Assembly: GCA_949358305.1 (NCBI GenBank)
Contig: CASHSZ010000143.1
Location: forward strand, 27,935 to 91,934
Reading direction: 5' to 3'
Origin: Strigamia acuminata
Taxonomy: Eukaryota > Arthropoda > Chilopoda > Geophilomorpha > Linotaeniidae
Length of the DNA: 64,000 nucleotides
A program made the position numbers and the translations under genes. Below, piece by piece: positions 10,401 through 21,816 of this stretch (its first letter is position 1; the number at the start of each line of letters is the position of its first letter). Under the pieces are notes generated by a model. That model did not search any database, was not told where the DNA came from, and saw only the letters and a program-made list of their open reading frames with translations.

Positions 10401-11828
10401 TATAAGGAGGTTCCGAGACCCCCTGACAAGACTGTGCTCGGTTGCAAATGGATTTTTAAGTTCAAAAGTGACATTACCGGAAAGATTACCCGATATCGTG
10501 CTCGACTGGTCGCCCAAGGATTTCGGCAAACAATGGGCGTTGACTACGATGAAGTTTTTAGTCCCGTAGTAAATTTTGTCCTAATCCGTTTCTTCTTTTG
10601 TCTGCTGGTTATTCTCCTCGGATGGAGGGACACGCACCTCGACGTGAAATGTGCCTACCTCTACGGCGACCTTGACCACGAGATTTATATGCGGATTCCC
10701 GCTGGTGCCACATGTTCCTCGCCCGACAACGTATGGTTGTTGACCAAGTCGCTTTACGGTCTTCACCAGTCGGGGCGCATGTGGTACCAGAAACTTAATG
10801 AAACATTGACAGAACTCGGATTTCAAAAGTTTCCAGCATGTAATTGTGTGTACGCCTACGGACATTCGGCCATTATGCTGGTATACGTCGACGATATTGT
10901 TTTATTTTATGCTTCGGAAAACATCAGGGATCGAATACTCAAGCTGATCACGAGTAAATTCGACATCGTCGACCTGGGGCCAATCACCAAACTGCTGGGA
11001 GTCGAGTTCGAGCGTCGTGACGGGAAAGTCTTTATGACTCAACGCAATTACATTGACAAACTCCTCAAAAAGTTTAATGTTTCATCTGACGCGCTCATCA
11101 AGGTGCCAGTCACACCTGGGACCACGTTAGTCAAGGGACCGCTCACCGACCTTCCGGATTTTCCGTATCGATCACTCGTCGGATCTTTATTGTTCCTGGC
11201 TTCACGTACTCGCCCCGACATTTTGTACTCGGTGATCGCATTATCGCAGTACAACAACTGCTACACCGAGAGCCATATCAAGTGTTTGCTGCAGGTCCTT
11301 CGTTACGTCGCGAACACGAGCGAGTACGCCATCGAACTTTCGAAATGCGATTCGAGTCAACTGTGGGGTTGCACAGACGCCTCTTGGGCCTCCGACATCG
11401 CTACATCGAGATCATTCGGCGGATACATTGTTTACATCGGAAGTGTGCCCATTGGCTGGAGCTGCAAGAAGCAGACCAGCGTCGCTTGCTCCACAATGGA
11501 AGCCGAATTTGTGGCACTTGTCGAAATCGTCAAAGAACTCTATTGGCTCGACAGTATTTATCAAGTGTTTCCACCTTTACGTCGGTTATCGAAACCGATC
11601 ATATTTTCCGATGCCCTCGCCTCGATTCAGTTCACGAACAACGACATCGAGAACTCGAAAACGAAACATATTCGAGTGAAGTTTCACTGGCTTCGTGAGT
11701 GGCACATTGCCGGATGTTTCGAACTCCGCAAAATTCCGGGTGAGATAAATGTATCCGACATTTTCACCAAGTGGCTCAGTTCAGAGCGTCTTCGAAATTT
11801 ATTATCTCGGATTTTCGTCTCGAAGTAA
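7485..11828 (+). CDS. pol: Copia polyprotein lacking the Gag capsid domain
   Basis: The reading frame gives 1447 aa from the ATG at 7485. The frame is open upstream to 7389 and has another ATG at 7440; 7485 is preferred because it matches the gag start position of element 2 relative to the structured leader. Residues 41-54 are a CX2CX4HX4C zinc knuckle (CFNCGFFGHYANKC). The protease has the active-site motif DCGATDH at 129. The integrase zinc-binding region has H368, H373, C402 and C405, and the core carries D433, D496 and E532 (D-62-D-35-E spacing). Reverse transcriptase spans about 953-1200 with YVDDIVLF from 1134. RNase H spans about 1290-1430 with D1298 in TDAS and a later MEAEF. A Ser/Ala/Asp-rich linker separates integrase and reverse transcriptase. 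The roughly 190-230 aa capsid region found in element 2 is absent, so the protein can supply enzymes but probably not particles. Confidence 0.93.
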   Translation: MQTARANLNWNRYTKETSAFAMDNRGCNQSRPPRPISQVRCFNCGFFGHYANKCPRPRKQGKEPQPVASQQGRPRSKSKRRQNNSSQQSGGQNRDVSRPRRDAAYLLSAPPVIEAPVVHFLQSHEWIVDCGATDHVSHVKAWFTNFVSVVPFNIELGQGSSRVTGKGDVPVKSLIDGCECTVLLRDVLFAPDFGANLISVSRIDKCGHHIHIHNSELHTYETDIKLSVLRAKQKSGLYFVDGLISPFAAPTNVSSSSVSSSLPTPIPTTLVTKEEDFPALPKSSNKTKKKSADNMTDFRLPVSSNTLLVPSLFPTSPAPIPGSQPQQIRMYSNALASPPPVAKSNAALPPKPVNPSVANVADATGLWHGRLGHLHTKAMRTLAANSQVYGLDPAAVRQELSCNTCRVAKSTRAPHKPISAPSTTKPLELLHMDVWGPSRLPSIGGANFAFTIIDDATRYAWLFPIARKSDVFATFKDFVSRVERIADCRIKTIRTDRGGEFISRDFDRFLADKGIVAQRTNPASPQMNGVAERLNRTMGDYLRSINSETGFSHTLWAELAVTFTYIKNRSPHSKLNDEIPYILWRQRALSVRHFRKIGSKCWVHFTAPGRNKLDPRAWEGFLVGYASGTRGYRVWNPATNTVTESVHVQIDERQNFKRSPFYVPDPDDNAPPMEEPARGHTPSRVTFRDNFPTQPWPRRRHDSDNDSSADSSDEDGIASRAPSVASSAPSFASFAPSLPTADGLIAAADGLAATTDGSVTDADGSVTVADGSDNVTTIAGHGQFTPTVRSTRLPHLRRSMSYPSLPGLDDTAAMSEQGSDFDEDLLDEAAALPVRLPGTPNLAPLRALHCPWSFVGGVSPFSGWRREEHLRKDQVPGRIKVDVYYYPEHGVRLRSHTDIAAYCFAHRIPYDESVFFFGNLEHHMPYAPPSPPRVHMCFREPATYAEAVKLPEAPKWTEAIDEELSTFKQRDVYKEVPRPPDKTVLGCKWIFKFKSDITGKITRYRARLVAQGFRQTMGVDYDEVFSPVVNFVLIRFFFCLLVILLGWRDTHLDVKCAYLYGDLDHEIYMRIPAGATCSSPDNVWLLTKSLYGLHQSGRMWYQKLNETLTELGFQKFPACNCVYAYGHSAIMLVYVDDIVLFYASENIRDRILKLITSKFDIVDLGPITKLLGVEFERRDGKVFMTQRNYIDKLLKKFNVSSDALIKVPVTPGTTLVKGPLTDLPDFPYRSLVGSLLFLASRTRPDILYSVIALSQYNNCYTESHIKCLLQVLRYVANTSEYAIELSKCDSSQLWGCTDASWASDIATSRSFGGYIVYIGSVPIGWSCKKQTSVACSTMEAEFVALVEIVKELYWLDSIYQVFPPLRRLSKPIIFSDALASIQFTNNDIENSKTKHIRVKFHWLREWHIAGCFELRKIPGEINVSDIFTKWLSSERLRNLLSRIFVSK

Positions 11829-11864
11829 CTTTTTTTCGATTGTTTAGCACCGACATTTTACATC

Positions 11865-11876
11865 GAAGGAGGGAAT
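11865..11876 (+). other. Polypurine tract of element 1
   Basis: GAAGGAGGGAA immediately precedes the right LTR, 36 bp after the pol stop codon. It is the expected plus-strand primer site. Confidence 0.8.
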
Positions 11877-12429
11877 TGTTAGACTTTGGAACCACTTTTG
11901 AGTTATTTAAATCGTTTTTCGATGTGAAATGACTTTGAAATGTTTATTTTATTATCCATCGGTTATCTTTTCTTATTCGGGGTAATTTAGTATTGTTTCT
12001 TATGTTTTTCCTTAGTTTCTATGTAAAGGGAATGCATGATGCCTTTTAGATGTGTCTTATCCATCTGGCATCATGCATCCTCTATTCTGTGTGTATTTCT
12101 ACTTATTGTTTCTATTTTCGGCCACCAGATGTCTCTGGCACATTACAAATGGCCGCTCACACGGGTAGTGTGTTTCCTTGTGTTTGTCCAGTGATTCTGG
12201 ACCCATTATGTAAGTTTTCTCTTAATAAATGTTATATTTTTGGTTAACTATTGTATTTAGTTCGGCACTACACGTTTCTATAAGTGTAGTGCACGCGAAT
12301 TTGATCGTAAGTCCGCTCAAACTCGCGTACGCGCATCACGCGCATTTGTCCGCACTTAGAAGTGCGTTTGACTCAGTTTTACGCTTCCTATCGCCTATTT
12401 CGGCGATATTTTTGCGCCACACAGCTACA
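11877..12429 (+). repeat. Element 1 right LTR (553 bp)
   Basis: Same length as the left LTR and no difference seen by eye. Hairpin arms are at 12032-12043 and 12067-12078, and AATAAA is at 12224-12229. It is followed by the target duplication GAAAC at 12430-12434, after which the satellite resumes. Confidence 0.95.
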
Positions 12430-15400
12430 GAAACGACCCGGTCGGAAACCGAACCTCAGTGTCCAATCGGGCAGAAATTGTGCGGAAGTTTAACCAAAAA
12501 TGGCCAAAAGTCGGTGCAAGTTTTGCACGCAACAAACGTCCGATGTGACAGTGCCCATGCGGGTTGGACGTGCATGTGGGCGCGTGTGGGCGCTCGATTT
12601 ACCGGCCCGTTGGACGAGTTAAACCAAAATTTCCCAATATCTTGCATAAATTTAAAGAAGATTTGACAGATTTCCAGATTTTAAGCGATGTTTTACATAA
12701 GTCCGTCCCATTGCTGAAATTCCGTGAAAATTTGTCAAAAATTGACAAAAGTCTGTGCAAATTTTGTCAGAAATAGGAAACAAAAAATTTAAAATTCGTC
12801 CAACGCGCCAGTAAATCGAGCGCGCCCATGCGTGGACAGTGCGCCGGCGGGAGCCCCGGCCGTCCTCTCTCTCTCTCTCTCTCGGCCGCCAAGGCTCGCC
12901 CCTCCGCCCGTCGGCGGGAGCCCCGACCGTCCCCCCTCTCTCTTTCGGCCGCCAAAGGATCGCCCCTCCGCTCGTCACAGATTTTTGTCAATATTTGATG
13001 AATTTCAACAGATTTTCAGCAATATTTTACAGGACATTTCTGCTCTTTTGGATACATTTTCAAAGGTTTTATTGCTAAAATTCTGGGGAAATTTATCAAA
13101 AATTGACAAAAAATCGATGCAAGTTTTGTCAGAAACTGATAAAATCTTCTTAAACTCGTCCAACGCGCCGGCGAGTGCACATGCGGGGACAGTGGGCACG
13201 TCCAGCCCGCGTGCACACTGTCAGATCGGGCGGTTTCGGGCACAGTTTGATCCGGGCAAATATCTAGCAAAACTTGCACCGATTTTTTGTCAATTTTAGA
13301 CAAATTTCAGCAATATTTTACGAGACATTTCTGCTCGATTGGACACATTTCCAGGGGTTTTTTGTAAAACATTGATAAAATTCCGTGGAAATTTATCAAA
13401 TATTGGCAAAATTCGGTGCTAATTTTGTCAAAAATTAGGAAAAAAAAATTTTCAAAACTTGTCCAACGTGCCGGTAAATCGAGCGCCCACATGCCTAGAT
13501 AGTGCACGCCCAACCCGCCAAGGCTCGCCCCTCCGCCCGTTGGCGGGAGCCCCGGCCGTCCCCTCTCTCTCTCTTTCTCTCTCTCTCTCGGGCGCCCGGA
13601 GCTCGCCCCTCCGCCCGTCACCGACTTTTGACACAATTTTTGATGAAATTCAACGGAATTTTAGCAACGTTTTACAAAAAACCTGTGGAAATGTGTCCAA
13701 CCGGGCAGAAATGTGTCGTAAAATGTTGCCGAAATTCTGTGAAAATTTGTCACAAATTGCCAAAAGTCGGTGCAAATTTTGTCAGAAATAGGAAACAAAA
13801 AATTTAAAATTCGTCCAACGCGCCAGTAAATCGAGCGCGCCCATGCGTGGACAGTGCGCCGGCGGGAGCCCCGGCCGTCCTCTCTCTCTCTCTCTCTCGG
13901 CCGCCAAGGCTCGCCCCTCCGCCCGTCGGCGGGAGCCCCGACCGTCCCCCCTCTCTCTTTCGGCCGCCAAAGGATCGCCCCTCCGCTCGTCACAGATTTT
14001 TGTCAATATTTGATGAATTTCAACAGATTTTCAGCAATATTTTACAGGACATTTCTGCTCTTTTGGATACATTTTCAAAGGTTTTATTGCTAAAATTCTG
14101 GGGAAATTTATCAAATATTGACAAAAAATCGATGCAAGTTTTGTCAGAAATTGATAAAATCTTCTTAAACTCGTCCAACGCGCCGGCGAGTGCACATGCG
14201 GGGACAGTGGGCACGTCCAGCCCGCGTGCACACTGTCAGATCGGGCGGTTTCGGGCACAGTTTGATCCGGGCAAATATCTAGCAAAACTTGCACCGATTT
14301 TTTGTCAATTTTAGACAAATTTCAGCGATATTTTACGAGACATTTCTGCTCGATTGGACACATTTCCAGGGGTTTTTTGTAAAACATTGATAAAATTCCG
14401 TGGAAATTTATCAAATATTGGCAAAATTCGGTGCTAATTTTGTCAAAAATTAGGAAAAAAAAATTTTCAAAACTTGTCCAACGTGCCGGTAAATCGAGCG
14501 CCCACATGCCTAGATAGTGCACGCCCAACCCGCCAAGGCTCGCCCCTCCGCCCGTTGGCGGGAGCCCCGGCCGTCCCCTCTCTCTCTCTTTCTCTCTCTC
14601 TCTCGGGCGCCCGGAGCTCGCCCCTCCGCCCGTCACCGACTTTTGACACAATTTTTGATGAAATTCAACGGAATTTTAGCAACGTTTTACAAAAAACCTG
14701 TGGAAATGTGTCCAACCGGGCAGAAATGTGTCGTAAAATGTTGCCGAAATTCTGTGAAAATTTGTCACAAATTGCCAAAAGTCGGTGCAAGTATTGCTAG
14801 ATTTGGGCGCATCAAACTGTGCCGAGATCTGACAGTGTCCACGCGGTTTTGAAGCGCCCACTGTCGACGCACGTGGGCGCTCAATTTACCGGCGCGTTGG
14901 ACGAGTTTTGAAAAAAGTTTTTTCCTAATTTCTGACAAAACTTGCACCGAATTTTGTCAATATGTGATAAATTTCCATGGATTTTAAGCAATGTTTTACA
15001 GAAGTCCGTCCCATCGGGCAGAAACGTCTCGTAAAATGTCGCTGAAATTCCGTGAAAATCTGTCAAAAATTGACAAAAGTTGGTGACCGACCCGCGGCGC
15101 GTCACGGCGCGGTCGGAGGACGGCCCTCGTCCCCAAAAACCACACTCCGGGTCACGTGGTCTCGCACTCGACTTTTTCAGTTTTCCCGTTTTCGGCCCGT
15201 TACGGCCAAGGACCGTAACGGGTCGAAAACGGGCCGCAACGGGTCGAAAACGGCCGCAACGGGTCGAAAACGGCCGCAACGGGTCGAAAACGGCCCGCAC
15301 GGGCCGTTAACGGGCCGCCGACGGTCCCGTCACAATCCCGTAACGGCTCGCACGGGCCGTTAACGGGCCGCCGACGGTCCCGTCACGATCCCGTAACGGC

Positions 15401-16045
15401 TCGCACGGGCCGTTAACGGGCCGCCGACGGTTCCGTAACTATCCCGTAACGGCCCGCACGGGCCGTTAACGGGCCGCCGACGGTCCCGTCACGACCCCGT
15501 AACGGCCCGTACGACCTCATGCGGGCCGTTAACGGGCCGTTAACGGGCCGTTAACGGCCCGTTAACGGCGTAAAACCAAAAACAGGATTCGAGATTAATG
15601 TCTATGAATGTTGTACGCGTTTTCATGTACGTGTTGTCGGTTGTTGATTTTTTCGATTTACACCGTCACGGCCCGTTAACGGCCCGTTAACGGCCCGTTA
15701 ACGGCCCGTCAACGGCCCGCATGGGGTCGCACGGGCCGTTAACGGGCCGCCGACGGTCCCGTCACGATCCCGTAACGGCCCGCACGGGCCGTTAACGGGC
15801 CGCCGACGGTCCCGTCACGATTCCGTAACGGCTCGCACGGGCCGTTAACGGGCCGCCGACGGTCCCGTCACGATCCCGTAACGGCTCGCACGGGCCGTTA
15901 ACGGGCCGCCGACGGTCCCGTCACGGTCCCGTAACGGCCTTCGTTCCCGGACTTCGGCTCGCCGACGGCCCGTGCGACCTCATGCGGGCCGCTAACGGGC
16001 CGTCAACGGGCCGTTAACGGCCCGTTTTCGACCCGCTACGGCCCG
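12430..16045. repeat. Satellite unit U2, right part (two 1015-bp blocks)
   Basis: This continues U2 after element 1; the reconstructed unit is 3714 bp, the same as U1. The 1015-bp blocks lie at 12737-14787. Diagnostic bases in the first block are AGAAACTGAT at 13131 (AGAAATTGAT in U1) and TTTCAGCAATATT near 13307 (GCGATATT in U1). These mark a variant class shared with U4, U6 and U11. The GC module arms and core follow at about 15082-16140. Confidence 0.9.
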
Positions 16046-19000
16046 TCACGGCCTGTTGGCCGTGCGACCCGTGACTCGGAGTGTGGTTTTTGGGGACGAG
16101 GGCCGTCCTCCGGCCGCGCCGCGACGCGCCGCGGGTCGGACAAGAAACGACCCGGTCGGAAACCGAACCTCAGTGTCCAATCGGGCAGAAATTGTGCGGA
16201 AGTTTAACCAAAAATGGCCAAAAGTCGGTGCAAGTTTTGCACGCAACAAACGTCCGATGTGACAGTGCCCATGCGGGTTGGACGTGCATGTGGGCGCGTG
16301 TGGGCGCTCGATTTACCGGCCCGTTGGACGAGTTAAACCAAAATTTCCCAATATCTTGCATAAATTTAAAGAAGATTTGACAGATTTCCAGATTTTAAGC
16401 GATGTTTTACATAAGTCCGTCCCATTGCTGAAATTCCGTGAAAATTTGTCAAAAATTGACAAAAGTCTGTGCAAATTTTGTCAGAAATAGGAAACAAAAA
16501 ATTTAAAATTCGTCCAACGCGCCAGTAAATCGAGCGCGCCCATGCGTGGACAGTGCGCCGGCGGGAGCCCCGGCCGTCCTCTCTCTCTCTCTCTCTCGGC
16601 CGCCAAGGCTCGCCCCTCCGCCCGTCGGCGGGAGCCCCGACCGTCCCCCCTCTCTCTTTCGGCCGCCAAAGGATCGCCCCTCCGCTCGTCACAGATTTTT
16701 GTCAATATTTGATGAATTTCAACAGATTTTCAGCAATATTTTACAGGACATTTCTGCTCTTTTGGATACATTTTCAAAGGTTTTATTGCTAAAATTCTGG
16801 GGAAATTTATCAAAAATTGACAAAAAATCGATGCAAGTTTTGTCAGAAATTGATAAAATCTTCTTAAACTCGTCCAACGCGCCGGCGAGTGCACATGCGG
16901 GGACAGTGGGCACGTCCAGCCCGCGTGCACACTGTCAGATCGGGCGGTTTCGGGCACAGTTTGATCCGGGCAAATATCTAGCAAAACTTGCACCGATTTT
17001 TTGTCAATTTTAGACAAATTTCAGCAATATTTTACGAGACATTTCTGCTCGATTGGACACATTTCCAGGGGTTTTTTGTAAAACATTGATAAAATTCCGT
17101 GGAAATTTATCAAATATTGGCAAAATTCGGTGCTAATTTTGTCAAAAATTAGGAAAAAAAAATTTTCAAAACTTGTCCAACGTGCCGGTAAATCGAGCGC
17201 CCACATGCCTAGATAGTGCACGCCCAACCCGCCAAGGCTCGCCCCTCCGCCCGTTGGCGGGAGCCCCGGCCGTCCCCTCTCTCTCTCTTTCTCTCTCTCT
17301 CTCGGGCGCCCGGAGCTCGCCCCTCCGCCCGTCACCGACTTTTGACACAATTTTTGATGAAATTCAACGGAATTTTAGCAACGTTTTACAAAAAACCTGT
17401 GGAAATGTGTCCAACCGGGCAGAAATGTGTCGTAAAATGTTGCCGAAATTCTGTGAAAATTTGTCACAAATTGCCAAAAGTCGGTGCAAATTTTGTCAGA
17501 AATAGGAAACAAAAAATTTAAAATTCGTCCAACGCGCCAGTAAATCGAGCGCGCCCATGCGTGGACAGTGCGCCGGCGGGAGCCCCGGCCGTCCTCTCTC
17601 TCTCTCTCTCTCGGCCGCCAAGGCTCGCCCCTCCGCCCGTCGGCGGGAGCCCCGACCGTCCCCCCGTCGGCGGGAGCCCCGACCGTCCCCCCTCTCTCTT
17701 TCGGCCGCCAAAGGATCGCCCCTCCGCTCGTCACAGATTTTTGTCAATATTTGATGAATTTCAACAGATTTTCAGCAATATTTTACAGGACATTTCTGCT
17801 CTTTTGGATACATTTTCAAAGGTTTTATTGCTAAAATTCTGGGGAAATTTATCAAATATTGACAAAAAATCGATGCAAGTTTTGTCAGAAATTGATAAAA
17901 TCTTCTTAAACTCGTCCAACGCGCCGGCGAGTGCACATGCGGGGACAGTGGGCACGTCCAGCCCGCGTGCACACTGTCAGATCGGGCGGTTTCGGGCACA
18001 GTTTGATCCGGGCAAATATCTAGCAAAACTTGCACCGATTTTTTGTCAATTTTAGACAAATTTCAGCGATATTTTACGAGACATTTCTGCTCGATTGGAC
18101 ACATTTCCAGGGGTTTTTTGTAAAACATTGATAAAATTCCGTGGAAATTTATCAAATATTGGCAAAATTCGGTGCTAATTTTGTCAAAAATTAGGAAAAA
18201 AAAATTTTCAAAACTTGTCCAACGTGCCGGTAAATCGAGCGCCCACATGCCTAGATAGTGCACGCCCAACCCGCCAAGGCTCGCCCCTCCGCCCGTTGGC
18301 GGGAGCCCCGGCCGTCCCCTCTCTCTCTCTTTCTCTCTCTCTCTCGGGCGCCCGGAGCTCGCCCCTCCGCCCGTCACCGACTTTTGACACAATTTTTGAT
18401 GAAATTCAACGGAATTTTAGCAACGTTTTACAAAAAACCTGTGGAAATGTGTCCAACCGGGCAGAAATGTGTCGTAAAATGTTGCCGAAATTCTGTGAAA
18501 ATTTGTCACAAATTGCCAAAAGTCGGTGCAAATTTTGTCAGAAATAGGAAACAAAAAATTTAAAATTCGTCCAACGCGCCAGTAAATCGAGCGCGCCCAT
18601 GCGTGGACAGTGCGCCGGCGGGAGCCCCGGCCGTCCTCTCTCTCTCTCTCTCTCGGCCGCCAAGGCTCGCCCCTCCGCCCGTCGGCGGGAGCCCCGACCG
18701 TCCCCCCTCTCTCTTTCGGCCGCCAAAGGATCGCCCCTCCGCTCGTCACAGATTTTTGTCAATATTTGATGAATTTCAACAGATTTTCAGCAATATTTTA
18801 CAGGACATTTCTGCTCTTTTGGATACATTTTCAAAGGTTTTATTGCTAAAATTCTGGGGAAATTTATCAAAAATTGACAAAAAATCGATGCAAGTTTTGT
18901 CAGAAATTGATAAAATCTTCTTAAACTCGTCCAACGCGCCGGCGAGTGCACATGCGGGGACAGTGGGCACGTCCAGCCCGCGTGCACACTGTCAGATCGG

Positions 19001-21816
19001 GCGGTTTCGGGCACAGTTTGATCCGGGCAAATATCTAGCAAAACTTGCACCGATTTTTTGTCAATTTTAGACAAATTTCAGCGATATTTTACGAGACATT
19101 TCTGCTCGATTGGACACATTTCCAGGGGTTTTTTGTAAAACATTGATAAAATTCCGTGGAAATTTATCAAATATTGGCAAAATTCGGTGCTAATTTTGTC
19201 AAAAATTAGGAAAAAAAAATTTTCAAAACTTGTCCAACGTGCCGGTAAATCGAGCGCCCACATGCCTAGATAGTGCACGCCCAACCCGCCAAGGCTCGCC
19301 CCTCCGCCCGTTGGCGGGAGCCCCGGCCGTCCCCTCTCTCTCTCTTTCTCTCTCTCTCTCGGGCGCCCGGAGCTCGCCCCTCCGCCCGTCACCGACTTTT
19401 GACACAATTTTTGATGAAATTCAACGGAATTTTAGCAACGTTTTACAAAAAACCTGTGGAAATGTGTCCAACCGGGCAGAAATGTGTCGTAAAATGTTGC
19501 CGAAATTCTGTGAAAATTTGTCACAAATTGCCAAAAGTCGGTGCAAATTTTGTCAGAAATAGGAAACAAAAAATTTAAAATTCGTCCAACGCGCCAGTAA
19601 ATCGAGCGCGCCCATGCGTGGACAGTGCGCCGGCGGGAGCCCCGGCCGTCCTCTCTCTCTCTCTCTCTCGGCCGCCAAGGCTCGCCCCTCCGCCCGTCGG
19701 CGGGAGCCCCGACCGTCCCCCCTCTCTCTTTCGGCCGCCAAAGGATCGCCCCTCCGCTCGTCACAGATTTTTGTCAATATTTGATGAATTTCAACAGATT
19801 TTCAGCAATATTTTACAGGACATTTCTGCTCTTTTGGATACATTTTCAAAGGTTTTATTGCTAAAATTCTGGGGAAATTTATCAAATATTGACAAAAAAT
19901 CGATGCAAGTTTTGTCAGAAATTGATAAAATCTTCTTAAACTCGTCCAACGCGCCGGCGAGTGCACATGCGGGGACAGTGGGCACGTCCAGCCCGCGTGC
20001 ACACTGTCAGATCGGGCGGTTTCGGGCACAGTTTGATCCGGGCAAATATCTAGCAAAACTTGCACCGATTTTTTGTCAATTTTAGACAAATTTCAGCGAT
20101 ATTTTACGAGACATTTCTGCTCGATTGGACACATTTCCAGGGGTTTTTTGTAAAACATTGATAAAATTCCGTGGAAATTTATCAAATATTGGCAAAATTC
20201 GGTGCTAATTTTGTCAAAAATTAGGAAAAAAAAATTTTCAAAACTTGTCCAACGTGCCGGTAAATCGAGCGCCCACATGCCTAGATAGTGCACGCCCAAC
20301 CCGCCAAGGCTCGCCCCTCCGCCCGTTGGCGGGAGCCCCGGCCGTCCCCTCTCTCTCTCTTTCTCTCTCTCTCTCGGGCGCCCGGAGCTCGCCCCTCCGC
20401 CCGTCACCGACTTTTGACACAATTTTTGATGAAATTCAACGGAATTTTAGCAACGTTTTACAAAAAACCTGTGGAAATGTGTCCAACCGGGCAGAAATGT
20501 GTCGTAAAATGTTGCCGAAATTCTGTGAAAATTTGTCACAAATTGCCAAAAGTCGGTGCAAGTATTGCTAGATTTGGGCGCATCAAACTGTGCCGAGATC
20601 TGACAGTGTCCACGCGGTTTTGAAGCGCCCACTGTCGACGCACGTGGGCGCTCAATTTACCGGCGCGTTGGACGAGTTTTGAAAAAAGTTTTTTCCTAAT
20701 TTCTGACAAAACTTGCACCGAATTTTGTCAATATGTGATAAATTTCCATGGATTTTAAGCAATGTTTTACAGAAGTCCGTCCCATCGGGCAGAAACGTCT
20801 CGTAAAATGTCGCTGAAATTCCGTGAAAATCTGTCAAAAATTGACAAAAGTTGGTGACCGACCCGCGGCGCGTCACGGCGCGGTCGGAGGACGGCCCTCG
20901 TCCCCAAAAACCACACTCCGGGTCACGTGGTCTCGCACTCGACTTTTTCAGTTTTCCCGTTTTCGGCCCGTTACGGCCAAGGACCGTAACGGGTCGAAAA
21001 CGGGCCGCAACGGGTCGAAAACGGCCGCAACGGGTCGAAAACGGCCGCAACGGGTCGAAAACGGCCCGCACGGGCCGTTAACGGGCCGCCGACGGTCCCG
21101 TCACAATCCCGTAACGGCTCGCACGGGCCGTTAACGGGCCGCCGACGGTCCCGTCACGATCCCGTAACGGCTCGCACGGGCCGTTAACGGGCCGCCGACG
21201 GTTCCGTAACTATCCCGTAACGGCCCGCACGGGCCGTTAACGGGCCGCCGACGGTCCCGTCACGACCCCGTAACGGCCCGTACGACCTCATGCGGGCCGT
21301 TAACGGGCCGTTAACGGGCCGTTAACGGCCCGTTAACGGCGTAAAACCAAAAACAGGATTCGAGATTAATGTCTATGAATGTTGTACGCGTTTTCATGTA
21401 CGTGTTGTCGGTTGTTGATTTTTTCGATTTACACCGTCACGGCCCGTTAACGGCCCGTTAACGGCCCGTTAACGGCCCGTCAACGGCCCGCATGGGGTCG
21501 CACGGGCCGTTAACGGGCCGCCGACGGTCCCGTCACGATCCCGTAACGGCCCGCACGGGCCGTTAACGGGCCGCCGACGGTCCCGTCACGATTCCGTAAC
21601 GGCTCGCACGGGCCGTTAACGGGCCGCCGACGGTCCCGTCACGATCCCGTAACGGCTCGCACGGGCCGTTAACGGGCCGCCGACGGTCCCGTCACGGTCC
21701 CGTAACGGCCTTCGTTCCCGGACTTCGGCTCGCCGACGGCCCGTGCGACCTCATGCGGGCCGCTAACGGGCCGTCAACGGGCCGTTAACGGCCCGTTTTC
21801 GACCCGCTACGGCCCG
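16046..21816. repeat. Satellite unit U3 (5771 bp, four 1015-bp blocks)
   Basis: The longest unit, with four tandem blocks at 16451-20558. Length equals U1 plus two 1015-bp blocks plus a 27-bp internal duplication of the CGGCGGGAGCCCCGACC segment near 17640-17690. Blocks 1-2 carry the CAGCAATATT variant in block 1, whereas blocks 3-4 carry the CAGCGATATT variant of U1. The unit therefore reads as a fusion of two different two-block units, as expected from unequal crossover (inference). Confidence 0.9.

Larger units (their letters stand above)
5952..12429 (+). mobile_element. Copia-type LTR retrotransposon, element 1 (gag-deleted, young)
   Basis: The element is 6478 bp long, has 553-bp LTRs (5952-6504 and 11877-12429) beginning TGTTAG and ending CTACA, and is flanked by a 5-bp target duplication GAAAC. 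Internal order is primer binding site, structured leader, zinc knuckle, protease, integrase, reverse transcriptase, RNase H and polypurine tract. Integrase before reverse transcriptase is the Copia (Pseudoviridae) order. The LTRs look identical by eye, so insertion is recent. Most of Gag is missing although Pol is open from end to end, so mobility would need Gag supplied by another element (inference). Confidence 0.95.
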
